Positions 54,084 to 62,237 of a stretch of DNA of 64,000 bases are shown piece after piece. Within the stretch, counting starts at the first letter, position 1, and each line of letters opens with the position of its first letter. A program made the translations under genes and the position numbers. Below the pieces are notes generated by a model that saw only the letters and a list, made by a program, of their open reading frames with translations, did not search any database and had not been told where the DNA came from. The stretch lies in assembly GCA_903893795.1 (NCBI GenBank), contig CAITNO010000001.1, positions 1 through 64,000 of the forward strand, in the 5' to 3' direction. The stretch is from Candidatus Hydrogenedentota bacterium (lineage in GTDB: Bacteria > Hydrogenedentota > Hydrogenedentia > Hydrogenedentales > CAITNO01).

Positions 54084-55118
54084 ATGGACAAACTTCGCAT
54101 TGGATTTATCGGATTGGGCGGAATTTGCCGGCAGCGGCATGTGCCCGGACTGCAACGTCTTGGCAACATTGAGTTTGTCGCCGTGGCAAACCGCTCTCGG
54201 GTTTCGGCTGAGGCGGCGGCGGCGGAATACGGCATTGCCCAAGTGCATGAGCGCTGGGAGGAACTTGTGGCGCGACCGGATATAGATGCGGTCTTTATCG
54301 GTGCCTGGCCCTATCTGCACCGGCCGGCATCGATTGCCGCGCTGCAGGCGGGCAAGCATGTGTTCTGCCAGGCGCGGATGGCGATGAATCTGGAGGAGGC
54401 GCTGGCGATGCGCGCCGAGGCGCGCGCGGCCGGGCGGGTCGCGATGCTGTGTCCCGTGCCCTTCGGGCTCAGCGTGGACAAAACGATTGCCCGGCTGCTG
54501 CGGGAAGGGGCCATTGGCGCGCCACGCCTCGTTTCCATCCGCAGCTTCAATGGTGCCTGGCGCAATGCGGCCGCGCCCATGAACTGGCGCAAAGACGAGC
54601 GCCTGTCGGGGCTGAACATGCAGACGCTGGGCATGTACGCCGAGGTGATGCACCGGTGGTTTGGCCGCACTCGGACGGTGTCGGCGAGCGGCTTTACCCA
54701 TACGCCCCGGCGCCTGGACGGGACGGGTGTGCTGCGCGAGGTGTGCATACCCGACCAGGTGTCCGTTACCGCGGAAATGGACGGCGGATTGGCCGTGCAT
54801 TACGCCATCAGCGGCGTGGTGGCCGCGCCGCGTGAGACGGTAGACATTTTTGGGGAAGCGGGCTCGCTTCACTATGATGCGGTGCGCGATGAACTCCTGA
54901 TGGCGCAGGCGGACGGTCCGGCTGCGCCCGTGGAGATTGGGCCCGACGAGGCCTATAATGCGGCGCAATGGCGGGTCGAGGAGGACTTTGTTAATGCCGT
55001 GCGCCACGGCACGGAATACCACCCGGACTTTGAGGACGGCGTGCGGTACATGCAGGTGGTGCAGGCGGTGCATGACAGCGCGGCGACCGGTCGGGCCATT
55101 GCCTTGGAAGAAGTCTGA
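54084..55118 (+). CDS. Gfo/Idh/MocA family oxidoreductase
   Basis: 344 residues. The N-terminal Rossmann motif is LRIGFIGLGGICRQRHVPGL, with VAVANRS after strand 2. The Gfo/Idh/MocA cofactor-binding motif EKP is replaced by HVFCQARMAMN, where the EKP position reads QAR. The C-terminal domain (HYAISGVVAAPRETVDIFGEAGSLHYD) is typical. The family uses NAD(P) to oxidise sugars, inositol or related compounds. The loss of the EKP Lys may mean altered catalysis. AGGAG lies 12 bases before the ATG; GTG 54057 is an alternative. No transporter or regulator is adjacent. Confidence 0.85.
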   Translation: MDKLRIGFIGLGGICRQRHVPGLQRLGNIEFVAVANRSRVSAEAAAAEYGIAQVHERWEELVARPDIDAVFIGAWPYLHRPASIAALQAGKHVFCQARMAMNLEEALAMRAEARAAGRVAMLCPVPFGLSVDKTIARLLREGAIGAPRLVSIRSFNGAWRNAAAPMNWRKDERLSGLNMQTLGMYAEVMHRWFGRTRTVSASGFTHTPRRLDGTGVLREVCIPDQVSVTAEMDGGLAVHYAISGVVAAPRETVDIFGEAGSLHYDAVRDELLMAQADGPAAPVEIGPDEAYNAAQWRVEEDFVNAVRHGTEYHPDFEDGVRYMQVVQAVHDSAATGRAIALEEV

Positions 55119-55186
55119 CGGCACATTACCCGGGCCTCCCATGGCACAGGGCACAGCCTTCAGGCAGCAACATTGAGAGAAACAAT

Positions 55187-55549
55187 ATGAATGACCCCAA
55201 ATCGCCTGATGACAGCGGACTTCTCGCCGACACGCGCCGCGAGTTGGTGGAACAATGGCAGGTGCATCCGGACACAGACAGTGACTGGGACGTCCTGCTG
55301 GAGGCGCTGTCGGAACGCATCCTCGGGCTGTTGCGGGACAATCCGGACCGCCTGTTTGGCGCGCTCTATGTGCTCGACATCTCCGAAAGGGTCACCCGCG
55401 AGGCGATGACCGCACCCACGATGACGGACAAAGCCCTGGCCCTGGCAAAGGCCATCCTCGACCGGGAAACCCAGAAAATGGCCACGCGCCGCAAGTATGC
55501 TGCATCCACGCCGGTGCCCGAAATCGAAGGTCCTGGCCTTCAAAGGTAG
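55187..55549 (+). CDS. conserved-looking small protein of unknown function
   Basis: 120 residues, soluble, acidic and helical: RRELVEQWQVHPDTDSDWDVLLEAL, LGLLRDNPDRLFGALYVLDISE, LAKAILDRETQKMATRRKY. No signal peptide or membrane segment, and I do not recognise a family. The motif DPDRLFGALYVLDI-type (here NPDRLFGALYVLDI) is reminiscent of short proteins of unknown role in planctomycete-like genomes. It follows the oxidoreductase by 68 bases and may be co-transcribed. Confidence 0.6.
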   Translation: MNDPKSPDDSGLLADTRRELVEQWQVHPDTDSDWDVLLEALSERILGLLRDNPDRLFGALYVLDISERVTREAMTAPTMTDKALALAKAILDRETQKMATRRKYAASTPVPEIEGPGLQR

Positions 55550-55559
55550 CGCAGGCAGG

Positions 55560-55690
55560 TCGCCCGGGCCTTGTATTTGCGCGTAGCAGCTCCGTCCCGG
55601 AGGGAAGGGACGGGCATCCCGAGCTTGGCGGTGCAACGGCGAATGACTTCGTTGAAACCAACCACGCGGGCGGACGGTCCAACCAATCGA
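55560..55690. other. non-coding stretch with hairpin
   Basis: No gene is supported. CCGTCCC, loop GGAGGGAA, GGGACGG forms a hairpin near 55586-55607. Nothing else is recognised. Confidence 0.4.
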
Positions 55691-55722
55691 AACCCTTGCG
55701 CATGACTCTTGTGAGACATGCC

Positions 55723-55757
55723 GGCCCCCTGCTTCGGCAGGGGGCCACTCTTTTTTT
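55723..55757 (+). terminator. UUCG-loop terminator
   Basis: GGCCCCCTGC (55723-55732), tetraloop TTCG, GCAGGGGGCC (55737-55746), then ACTC and seven T. A C(UUCG)G loop is extra-stable. Confidence 0.92.
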
Positions 55758-55775
55758 GCGTCTTCTTTTTCAGTC

Positions 55776-55823
55776 AAAAGCAATGCGCCCCGGCAGGTTT
55801 TCCCGCCGGGGCGCTGTGCTTTT
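55776..55823 (-). terminator. terminator of the PFOR operon
   Basis: AAAAGCA, two mismatches, GCGCCCCGGC, a ten-base loop, GCCGGGGCGC, two bases, TGCTTTT. It shares GCGCCCCGGCAGG with the terminator at 45978-46019. Confidence 0.8.
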
Positions 55824-55845
55824 CTTGGATGTCTTTCCCCGAAGG

Positions 55846-56853
55846 CTACCGGGTGGGGAACTCGGCGGCGTAATGGGTGAGGATCTTCATGTAGTTGGCG
55901 CGTTCGAAGGCCGCCGGTTCGGGGCAGTTCTTCTGGCTTATGGCGCCGCGCATCTGCTGGACGGACTCATAGTCGTTGCTTTCCATCCACTTGGCAAGGC
56001 CGTCGCGCAGCACGGTCAGGTGGCCGATGCCGTTCTTGAGCAGGGCCGAGGTGGTCATGGCGACGTTGGCGCCGACGAGGATGCTCTTGACCACGTCTTC
56101 GGGGGTGTGAACGCCGCCCGTGACCGCCATATCTGCGGCAACGTTTCCGTACAGGATCGCCACCCAGCGCAGCCGGAGGCGCAGGTCCTCTGAAGTGCTC
56201 AGCACCAGGTCGGGCTTGACCTCGAGCTTGGCAAGGTCAATGTCGGGCTGGTAGAAGCGGTTGAAGAGCACCAGTGCATCAGCGCCGACCTCGCAGAGCT
56301 TCTTGGCCATGTTGGACATGGAGCTGAAGTAGGGGCCGACCTTGACCGCGACCGGAATGGTCACATTGGCCTTGACGGCGCGCACAAGGTCAACGTACAT
56401 GTTCTCGACCTGCTCACCGCTCATGGCGGCATTGGTCGGCACATAGTAGACGTTCAGCTCGATGGCGTCGGCGCCTGCCTGCTGAATCTCCTTTGCGTAG
56501 GAAACCCAGCCGCCGGTGGACACACCATTGAGGCTGCCGATGACGGGGATGTCCACCGCCGCCTTGGCGTCGCGCACGTGACCGAGATAGCCCTCGGGGC
56601 CCATCTTGTAGTCTTCCAGGTCGGGGAAGTAGGTCAGCGCTTCGGCAAAGCTGTAGTCGCCCTGCTGGAGGTTGGCGTTCAATTCCTGGCTCAGGAAGGA
56701 GATCTGCTCCTCGAACAGGGAGTGCAGCACGATCGCGCCCGCACCGGCGTCCTCGAGCTTCTTGATGCTGTCAATGTGCTCGCTGACGGGGGAGGGGCTG
56801 ACCACCAGCGGGTTCTTCAGCGTCATGCCAAGATATGTTGTCGTGAGATCCAT
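55846..56853 (-). CDS. dihydroorotate-dehydrogenase-like FMN protein
   Basis: 335 residues, class 1 DHOD-like TIM barrel: [50 protein letters not shown]-type segment ([15 protein letters not shown]), [34 protein letters not shown]. These match the flavin- and phosphate-binding parts. The gene is only 57 bases downstream of PFOR on the same strand, a pairing found in many anaerobes, so a role in redox or pyruvate metabolism rather than pyrimidine synthesis is plausible. AGGATAG precedes the ATG. Confidence 0.85.
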   Translation of the reverse strand: MDLTTTYLGMTLKNPLVVSPSPVSEHIDSIKKLEDAGAGAIVLHSLFEEQISFLSQELNANLQQGDYSFAEALTYFPDLEDYKMGPEGYLGHVRDAKAAVDIPVIGSLNGVSTGGWVSYAKEIQQAGADAIELNVYYVPTNAAMSGEQVENMYVDLVRAVKANVTIPVAVKVGPYFSSMSNMAKKLCEVGADALVLFNRFYQPDIDLAKLEVKPDLVLSTSEDLRLRLRWVAILYGNVAADMAVTGGVHTPEDVVKSILVGANVAMTTSALLKNGIGHLTVLRDGLAKWMESNDYESVQQMRGAISQKNCPEPAAFERANYMKILTHYAAEFPTR

Positions 56854-56910
56854 CGTTGCTATCCTTCTGACGCCGCAGGGGCGGCGCGTTTTCTCTGTTC
56901 AGAGTCCGGT

Positions 56911-59900
56911 TCAGTCCGCCTCAACCGGTGCCGCGGTTTCCGCCGTGCCCGTGCCGGGCATGGAGGCCAGGTACTGGTACAGCCGCCAGCGCACGGCCAC
57001 ATCGGCCTCGGCGCCCTTGAGCAGTTCCGCCGCGAGTTCGGGTGCGCTCAGCGACAGCATTTTGTAGCGGGTCTCGTTGTAGATGTACTTGTCGAGGGAG
57101 ATGCTGGGGTCCTTCGAGTCGAGCTGGAAGGGATTCTTGCCCTGCGCCGCCAGGGACGGATTGAAACGGAAGAGCGGCCAATGGCCGGACTGCACGGCGG
57201 CTTTTTGCTGTTCCAGGCCCATCTCCAGGTTGTATCCGTGGGCGATGCAGTGGCTGTAGGCGATGACGATCGACGGACCGTCGTAGGCTTCGGCCTCGAT
57301 GAGCGTCTTGACGGTGTGCCCGTCGTTGGCGCCCATGGCGATATGGCCCACATAGGCGTTGCCGTAGGTCATGGCCATGAGGGCCAGGTCCTTCTTGCTG
57401 CCGGGCTTGCCGCCCGCGGCAAACTTGGCCACGGCGCCGCGCGGCGTGGACTTGGAGCACTGGCCGCCGGTGTTGGAGTACACTTCGGTGTCAAGCACAA
57501 GAATGTTGACGTTCCGGGTGGAGGCCAGCACGTGGTCGAGGCCGCCGTAGCCGATGTCGTAGGCCCATCCGTCGCCGCCCATGATCCACACCGACTTGCG
57601 CACCAGGAAGTCCGCCACGCCCAGCAGGGACTTGGCATCGGCCGAGTCCAATCCGGCGAGTTTGGCCTTAAGCGCCTCCACCCGCACGCGCTGCGCGTTG
57701 ATGCCCGCCTCGGCGACCTGGTCGGCGCCGAGGATTTCCTCCACCAGCGCGGTGCCCAAGTCCGCCTCAAGCCGCTTGAGCAGCTCGCGGGCAAACTCGT
57801 TCTGCTTGTCGATGGTCACGCGCATGCCCAGGCCGAACTCTGCGTTGTCTTCAAACAGGGAGTTGGCCCATGCCGGCCCGCGGCCCGCGGCATCGACCGC
57901 CCAGGGCGTGGTCGGCAGATTGCCGCCGTAGATGGACGAGCAGCCCGTCGCGTTGGCGACGTACATGCGGTCGCCAAAGAGCTGGGAGACCAGCTTGACG
58001 TAGGGGGTTTCGCCGCAGCCGGCGCAGGCGCCCGAGAACTCAAACAGCGGCCGAAGCAACTGCGCGTCTTTCACCAGGCTCGGATTGAGCTTGGAGCGGT
58101 CCGTGTCGGGCAGGGACAGGAAGTAGTTCCAGCAGGCGCGCTCGCGTTCCCGTATGGGGGCCTGTTCGACCATGTTGATGGCCTTCAGGCGCAGTTCGCT
58201 CTTGTTCTTGGCCGGGCAGGTCTGCACACACAGATGGCAACTGGTGCAGTCTTCCGGGGCAATCTGGAGGACAAAGGACTTGTCGCTGAATTCTTTCCAG
58301 CGGGCGGCGGCACTCTTGAAGCCCTCGGGTGCGCCTTCCAGGGCGGCCGTGTCGACGAGCTTTCCGCGGATGACGCCGTGCGGGCAAACCAGGGTGCACT
58401 TGCCGCACTGGATGCAGGTGGCCGGGTCCCAGGAGGGGATTTCAAGCGCGATGTTGCGCTTTTCCCACTGCGTGGTCGCCGTCGGGAAGGTGCCGTCCAC
58501 GGGCATCTTGCTGACGGGCAGGCTGTCGCCGTTATCGTTGATGATCTCGGCAATGAAGTCCTTGACGAAATCGGGGGCAAGGTCGGACACGGGCGTCTGC
58601 AGGTCAAAGCTGCTGGAGACCGAGGCGGGAATCTTTACCTGGTGCAGGTTTTCCAGCGACATGTCCACGGCCTGCCAGTTTTTCTGCACGACCGACTCGC
58701 CGCGCTTGCCGTAGGTCTTCTTGATGGCTTCCTTGATGGCGGCGATGGCCTCCTCGCGCGGCAGGATGTTGCTGATGGCGAAGAAGCAGGTCTGCATGAC
58801 GGTGTTGATGCGCCCGCCCATGCCGGCCTGTTTGGCGACCTCGACGCCGTTAATCACGTAGAACTTCAGCTTCTTGTCGATGATCTGTTTCTGCGCGGTG
58901 CGCGGCAGACGGTCCCACACCTCCTCGGGGCCGTAGATGCTGTTCAGCAGGAAGGTGGCCCCCTCCTGGGCGCACTTCAGCACGTTCAGTTTCTCCATGA
59001 AGGAGAACTGGTGGCAGGCGATGAAGTTGGCCTTGGTGATGAGGTAGGTGGACCGGATCTCCTTGGGTCCAAAGCGCAGGTGCGAGGTGGTCATCGAGCC
59101 CGACTTGCGCGAGTCGTACACGAAATAGCCCTGCGCGAAGTTGTCGGTGTCCTCGCCGATGATCTTGATGGAGTTCTTGTTTGCGCCCACCGTGCCGTCC
59201 GCGCCCAGACCGTAGAACAGCGACCGGATTGTCTTGTCGTCCTCGGTCGAGAAGTTCGGGTCGTAGTCGATGCTGGAGCCGGTGACGTCGTCGATAATGC
59301 CGATGGTGAAGTGATTCTTCGGCTTGTCCTTGAGCATCTCGTCGAAGATGCCCTTGATCATGGCAGGCGTGAACTCCTTGGAAGACATGCCGTAGCGGCC
59401 GGCGATGACTTTCGGCATGGCGGCGAAGGGCAGCGCGCCTTCGGCGGCGCATTCGGCCAGCACGGTGATCACATCCTGGTAAAGCGGGTCGCCGGGTGCG
59501 CCGGGTTCCTTCGTGCGGTCAAGAATGGTGATGGTTTTGGCGGTCTTGGGAAGCGCCTCAATGAAGTGTTTGGCCGAGAAGGGACGGTAGAGACGGACCT
59601 TGAGCACGCCCACCTTCTCGCCTTTGGCGGCGAGGTTTTCAACCGTCTCGGTCACCGCTTCGGCGCCGGAACCCATGAGCACGATCACGCGCTCGGCATC
59701 GGGCGCGCCGTAATAGTCAAACAGGTGGTACTGGCGGCCCACAATTTGGGCAAACCGGTCCATATACTCCTGAACGATATCGGGGCAGGCAAGATAGAAC
59801 GGGTTTGACGCTTCGCGGCCCTGGAAATGCACGTCGGGGTTCTGCGCGGTGCCGCGAATGAAGGGGTGTTCGGGCGACAGCGCGCGGGTGCGGTGGGCGA

Positions 59901-60501
59901 GGACCAGGTCCTCGTCGATCATGGCGCGGATGTCGGCCGCCATCACTTCTTCAATCTTGGCCACCTCGTGGGAAGTGCGGAAACCGTCGAAGAAGTGCAT
60001 GAAGGGCACGCGCGCTTTGAGCGTCGCCGCGTGGGCGATTAGCGCCAGGTCCATGGCTTCCTGCGGCGAGTTGGACGCGAGCAGCGCCCAGCCCGTGCTG
60101 CGCACGGACATCACGTCGGTGTGGTCGCCGAAGATCGAGAGGGCATGGGTCGCCAGGGCGCGCGCCGACACGTGAAACACGGTCGAGGTGAGTTCGCCGG
60201 CGATCTTGTACATGTTCGGGATCATGAGCAGCAGGCCCTGCGACGCCGTGAAGGTCGTCGTCAGCGAGCCGGCCTGCAGCGCGCCGTGCACGGCGCCCGC
60301 GGCGCCGCCCTCGCTCTGCATTTCCACCACCATCGGGATGGTGCCCCAGATGTTCTTCTTTCCCTGCGCGGCCCATTCGTCCGCCCACTCGCCCATTGCC
60401 GACGACGGGGTGATCGGGTAGATCGCCGCCACCTCGCTTGTCTGGAAGGCGATTTTTGCAACCGCCTCGTTCCCGTCCATTGTCTTTTTCGGTCTTGCCA
60501 T
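56911..60501 (-). CDS. nifJ: pyruvate:ferredoxin (flavodoxin) oxidoreductase
   Basis: 1196 residues, the usual single-chain length. It oxidises pyruvate and CoA to acetyl-CoA and CO2, reducing ferredoxin. N-terminal TPP domain: KTMDGNEAVAKIAFQTSEVAAIYPITPSS. 2[4Fe-4S] ferredoxin domain: CIQCGKCTLVCPHG and CTSCHLCVQTCPAK. The C-terminal TPP-binding domain has CAGCGETPYVK, DGWAYDIGYGGLDH and YSNTGGQCSKSTPRG, with the cysteine for the proximal cluster. The start at 60501 follows a GGAGCTAGGA ribosome site; the longer frame to 60642 lacks similarity. It forms an operon with the DHOD-like gene. The enzyme is oxygen-sensitive, which fits anaerobic metabolism; Rex may regulate it. Confidence 0.97.
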   Translation of the reverse strand: MARPKKTMDGNEAVAKIAFQTSEVAAIYPITPSSAMGEWADEWAAQGKKNIWGTIPMVVEMQSEGGAAGAVHGALQAGSLTTTFTASQGLLLMIPNMYKIAGELTSTVFHVSARALATHALSIFGDHTDVMSVRSTGWALLASNSPQEAMDLALIAHAATLKARVPFMHFFDGFRTSHEVAKIEEVMAADIRAMIDEDLVLAHRTRALSPEHPFIRGTAQNPDVHFQGREASNPFYLACPDIVQEYMDRFAQIVGRQYHLFDYYGAPDAERVIVLMGSGAEAVTETVENLAAKGEKVGVLKVRLYRPFSAKHFIEALPKTAKTITILDRTKEPGAPGDPLYQDVITVLAECAAEGALPFAAMPKVIAGRYGMSSKEFTPAMIKGIFDEMLKDKPKNHFTIGIIDDVTGSSIDYDPNFSTEDDKTIRSLFYGLGADGTVGANKNSIKIIGEDTDNFAQGYFVYDSRKSGSMTTSHLRFGPKEIRSTYLITKANFIACHQFSFMEKLNVLKCAQEGATFLLNSIYGPEEVWDRLPRTAQKQIIDKKLKFYVINGVEVAKQAGMGGRINTVMQTCFFAISNILPREEAIAAIKEAIKKTYGKRGESVVQKNWQAVDMSLENLHQVKIPASVSSSFDLQTPVSDLAPDFVKDFIAEIINDNGDSLPVSKMPVDGTFPTATTQWEKRNIALEIPSWDPATCIQCGKCTLVCPHGVIRGKLVDTAALEGAPEGFKSAAARWKEFSDKSFVLQIAPEDCTSCHLCVQTCPAKNKSELRLKAINMVEQAPIRERERACWNYFLSLPDTDRSKLNPSLVKDAQLLRPLFEFSGACAGCGETPYVKLVSQLFGDRMYVANATGCSSIYGGNLPTTPWAVDAAGRGPAWANSLFEDNAEFGLGMRVTIDKQNEFARELLKRLEADLGTALVEEILGADQVAEAGINAQRVRVEALKAKLAGLDSADAKSLLGVADFLVRKSVWIMGGDGWAYDIGYGGLDHVLASTRNVNILVLDTEVYSNTGGQCSKSTPRGAVAKFAAGGKPGSKKDLALMAMTYGNAYVGHIAMGANDGHTVKTLIEAEAYDGPSIVIAYSHCIAHGYNLEMGLEQQKAAVQSGHWPLFRFNPSLAAQGKNPFQLDSKDPSISLDKYIYNETRYKMLSLSAPELAAELLKGAEADVAVRWRLYQYLASMPGTGTAETAAPVEAD

Positions 60502-60689
60502 GATCCTAGCTCCACTGTGTGGCGCGCGCGCATGATGTGGCGCGTGCCGGATAATCGACCGTGCTTCAACAAGTGGGCGCGGCCGGCCAAAATTGGATAT
60601 TGCCTCAATAGACCACGGGTGCACAGACCACGGACGCGGCAAAATACATTGCCAGACCCGCCGTTACGCCCCCCCGCGGCACAGTCCGT

Positions 60690-60719
60690 ATTATGTACTT
60701 ATATGTATTGATGTTGCAA
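60690..60719 (-). promoter_or_regulatory. candidate PFOR promoter
   Basis: On the minus strand, TTGCAA (60714-60719), an 18 bp spacer and CATAAT (60690-60695). The leader would be about 180 bases. A palindrome GTTCAG-CCTG-CTGAAC lies upstream at 60758-60773. No gene is seen in 60502-60815. Confidence 0.45.
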
Positions 60720-60757
60720 TGTGTAAGGCTAACGCGGTGTAATTGGCATGACCTCAT

Positions 60758-60773
60758 GTTCAGCCTGCTGAAC
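60758..60773. promoter_or_regulatory. GTTCAG-N4-CTGAAC palindrome
   Basis: A 6-bp perfect inverted repeat just upstream of the putative PFOR -35. The half site GTTCAG also occurs twice before the giant surface gene. Confidence 0.4.
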
Positions 60774-60815
60774 AGGCCGCCCGAAGGGCTGCTTTTGCTC
60801 GGAAGTTAGGGGCAT

Positions 60816-62129
60816 CTAGCGGGATGCCTCCGTGTTGTATACAGCCAGTTTGCGCAACTGGGGAATGCCTTCTGACAGGGTGCAGCGCAACCGAACTGCG
60901 GAAACTTCGACCGCTTCATCCAATCGGTCTATCTTCTTGTGACCCAGCGCTTTGCCTTGGGCAATAGACTTCCATTCGGTCCCGACACGGCCTTCGACCA
61001 CATATTCCCGAACGCGTTCCCCCTCCCGGATATCCTCCATGATAACGATGTGATCGACCTTCATGGATTTGCCCAAATCGAGTTCCAGTTCCGGCCCGGT
61101 GCCGCTGGTTTCGGCGAGGCTCCTTCCAAAGCGCCGCTGTACTTCGGCACCGAACGCGGCGGCCTGTTCAGCATCGGCCTCGGGAATCCGCCCGGAGCGG
61201 TCCGGCGTCTGGTTCAGCAGCAGCACGGCCCCATGTCCCACGCTCTTGTAGTAACAGTCCATCAGTTCGTCCAGGCTGCGCAGTTTCCGTTTGGGGCTGC
61301 TGTTCCAGAACCAGAAGTGCGGCGACACGTTGACCGTGTCCACCTCGTTGGGCAGCCAGATTTCGCCGTCTGGGTCGCCGTCGGCCGCCGTGGCACCCCG
61401 CTGCCAGGCCTCTCGGGACACCGCGTTCCACGCGGGATAGGGCGCACGCCCATCCTCGTTGCCTACCCAGCGGATGGTGGCCGATTTGCCCTGGAAAATC
61501 ATCGCGCCGGAGGCGTGCTCTTTGAGAATGTCCTCCGCCGGGACAACGAGTCCGCCGTCGTTCCACACCTCGCTGATGGTGCCGTAGCGCGTGAGCAGTT
61601 CGGTGAGTTGTTGGCGGTACACCCTGTCATAGACGGCCTGCTTCTCCGGAGTGTCGCAGCGGCCGCTGGTCTTCGCACCGTAATGGTCATCCTGCGGCGA
61701 AAGGTAGATGCCCAGTTTGAGGCCCGCCTTGCGGCACGATTCGGACAGGTCCTTCATGACATCGCCCTTGCCGTCGCGCCAGGGCGTCTCCTTCACGCTG
61801 TAATCGGTGGTGTCCGTCTGCCACCAGCAGAACCCGCCGGTGTGCTTGGCCACAAAAAGAACCTGCTTGGCACCCATCGACACGGCCACCCGCACCCATT
61901 GGTCCGTGTCGAGCTGGTCGGGATTAATCTTGTCCAGCGGGGTGGAATGGTCGTCATATTCCCGGTTTTGCCACGTGCAGGGGTCGAAACACAGAAACAT
62001 TTCCATTTCCATGTCCTGCCATTCCAACTGCCCCGCGGTGGGTCTGGCCAGGGGCTTTTCGGGAGTGGTTTGAGAATAACCGGCCAAGGACATCGAAAGA
62101 ACAACCGCAAAGGACAGGACTTTCCGCAT
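60816..62129 (-). CDS. GH29 alpha-L-fucosidase
   Basis: 437 residues. N-terminal signal peptide (SFAVVLSMSLAGYSQ). GH29 barrel: MGAKQVLFVAKHTGGFCWWQT (the HTGGFCWW motif), LKLGIYLSPQDDHYG, and ISEVWNDGG, where the Asp is the nucleophile, corresponding to the family's LWFDGG. A C-terminal beta-sandwich (VDHIVIMEDIREGERVREY) resembles an F5/8-type carbohydrate-binding domain. It removes fucose from glycans and works outside the inner membrane. The start ATG 62129 was chosen over GTG 62132, with AAGGG upstream. It is near another secreted protein, suggesting polysaccharide use. Confidence 0.9.
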   Translation of the reverse strand: MRKVLSFAVVLSMSLAGYSQTTPEKPLARPTAGQLEWQDMEMEMFLCFDPCTWQNREYDDHSTPLDKINPDQLDTDQWVRVAVSMGAKQVLFVAKHTGGFCWWQTDTTDYSVKETPWRDGKGDVMKDLSESCRKAGLKLGIYLSPQDDHYGAKTSGRCDTPEKQAVYDRVYRQQLTELLTRYGTISEVWNDGGLVVPAEDILKEHASGAMIFQGKSATIRWVGNEDGRAPYPAWNAVSREAWQRGATAADGDPDGEIWLPNEVDTVNVSPHFWFWNSSPKRKLRSLDELMDCYYKSVGHGAVLLLNQTPDRSGRIPEADAEQAAAFGAEVQRRFGRSLAETSGTGPELELDLGKSMKVDHIVIMEDIREGERVREYVVEGRVGTEWKSIAQGKALGHKKIDRLDEAVEVSAVRLRCTLSEGIPQLRKLAVYNTEASR

Positions 62130-62171
62130 CACAGAAGACCCTTCATTCTGTAGTTCGTTCTTGCTCTGAGG

Positions 62172-62233
62172 GCCTCTGCGTTCAAGAACCGAAACGCAGA
62201 GGCGCGGAGGACGCAGAGGCTCGCAGAGAGGAC
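62172..62233. repeat. GCCTCTGCGTT inverted repeat and GCAGAGG units
   Basis: GCCTCTGCGTT (62172-62182) and AACGCAGAGGC (62193-62203) form an 11-bp inverted repeat, followed by two more ACGCAGAGG- and CGCAGAGAGG-type units. Similar ACGCAAAGGAC units occur twice at about 44309-44332. Confidence 0.65.
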
Positions 62234-62237
62234 CTCA

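Noticed and set aside
56578-59808. 1076-codon open frame opposite PFOR
   Set aside because: Antisense to a well-conserved enzyme; explained by high GC and strong codon bias, with no recognisable domain.
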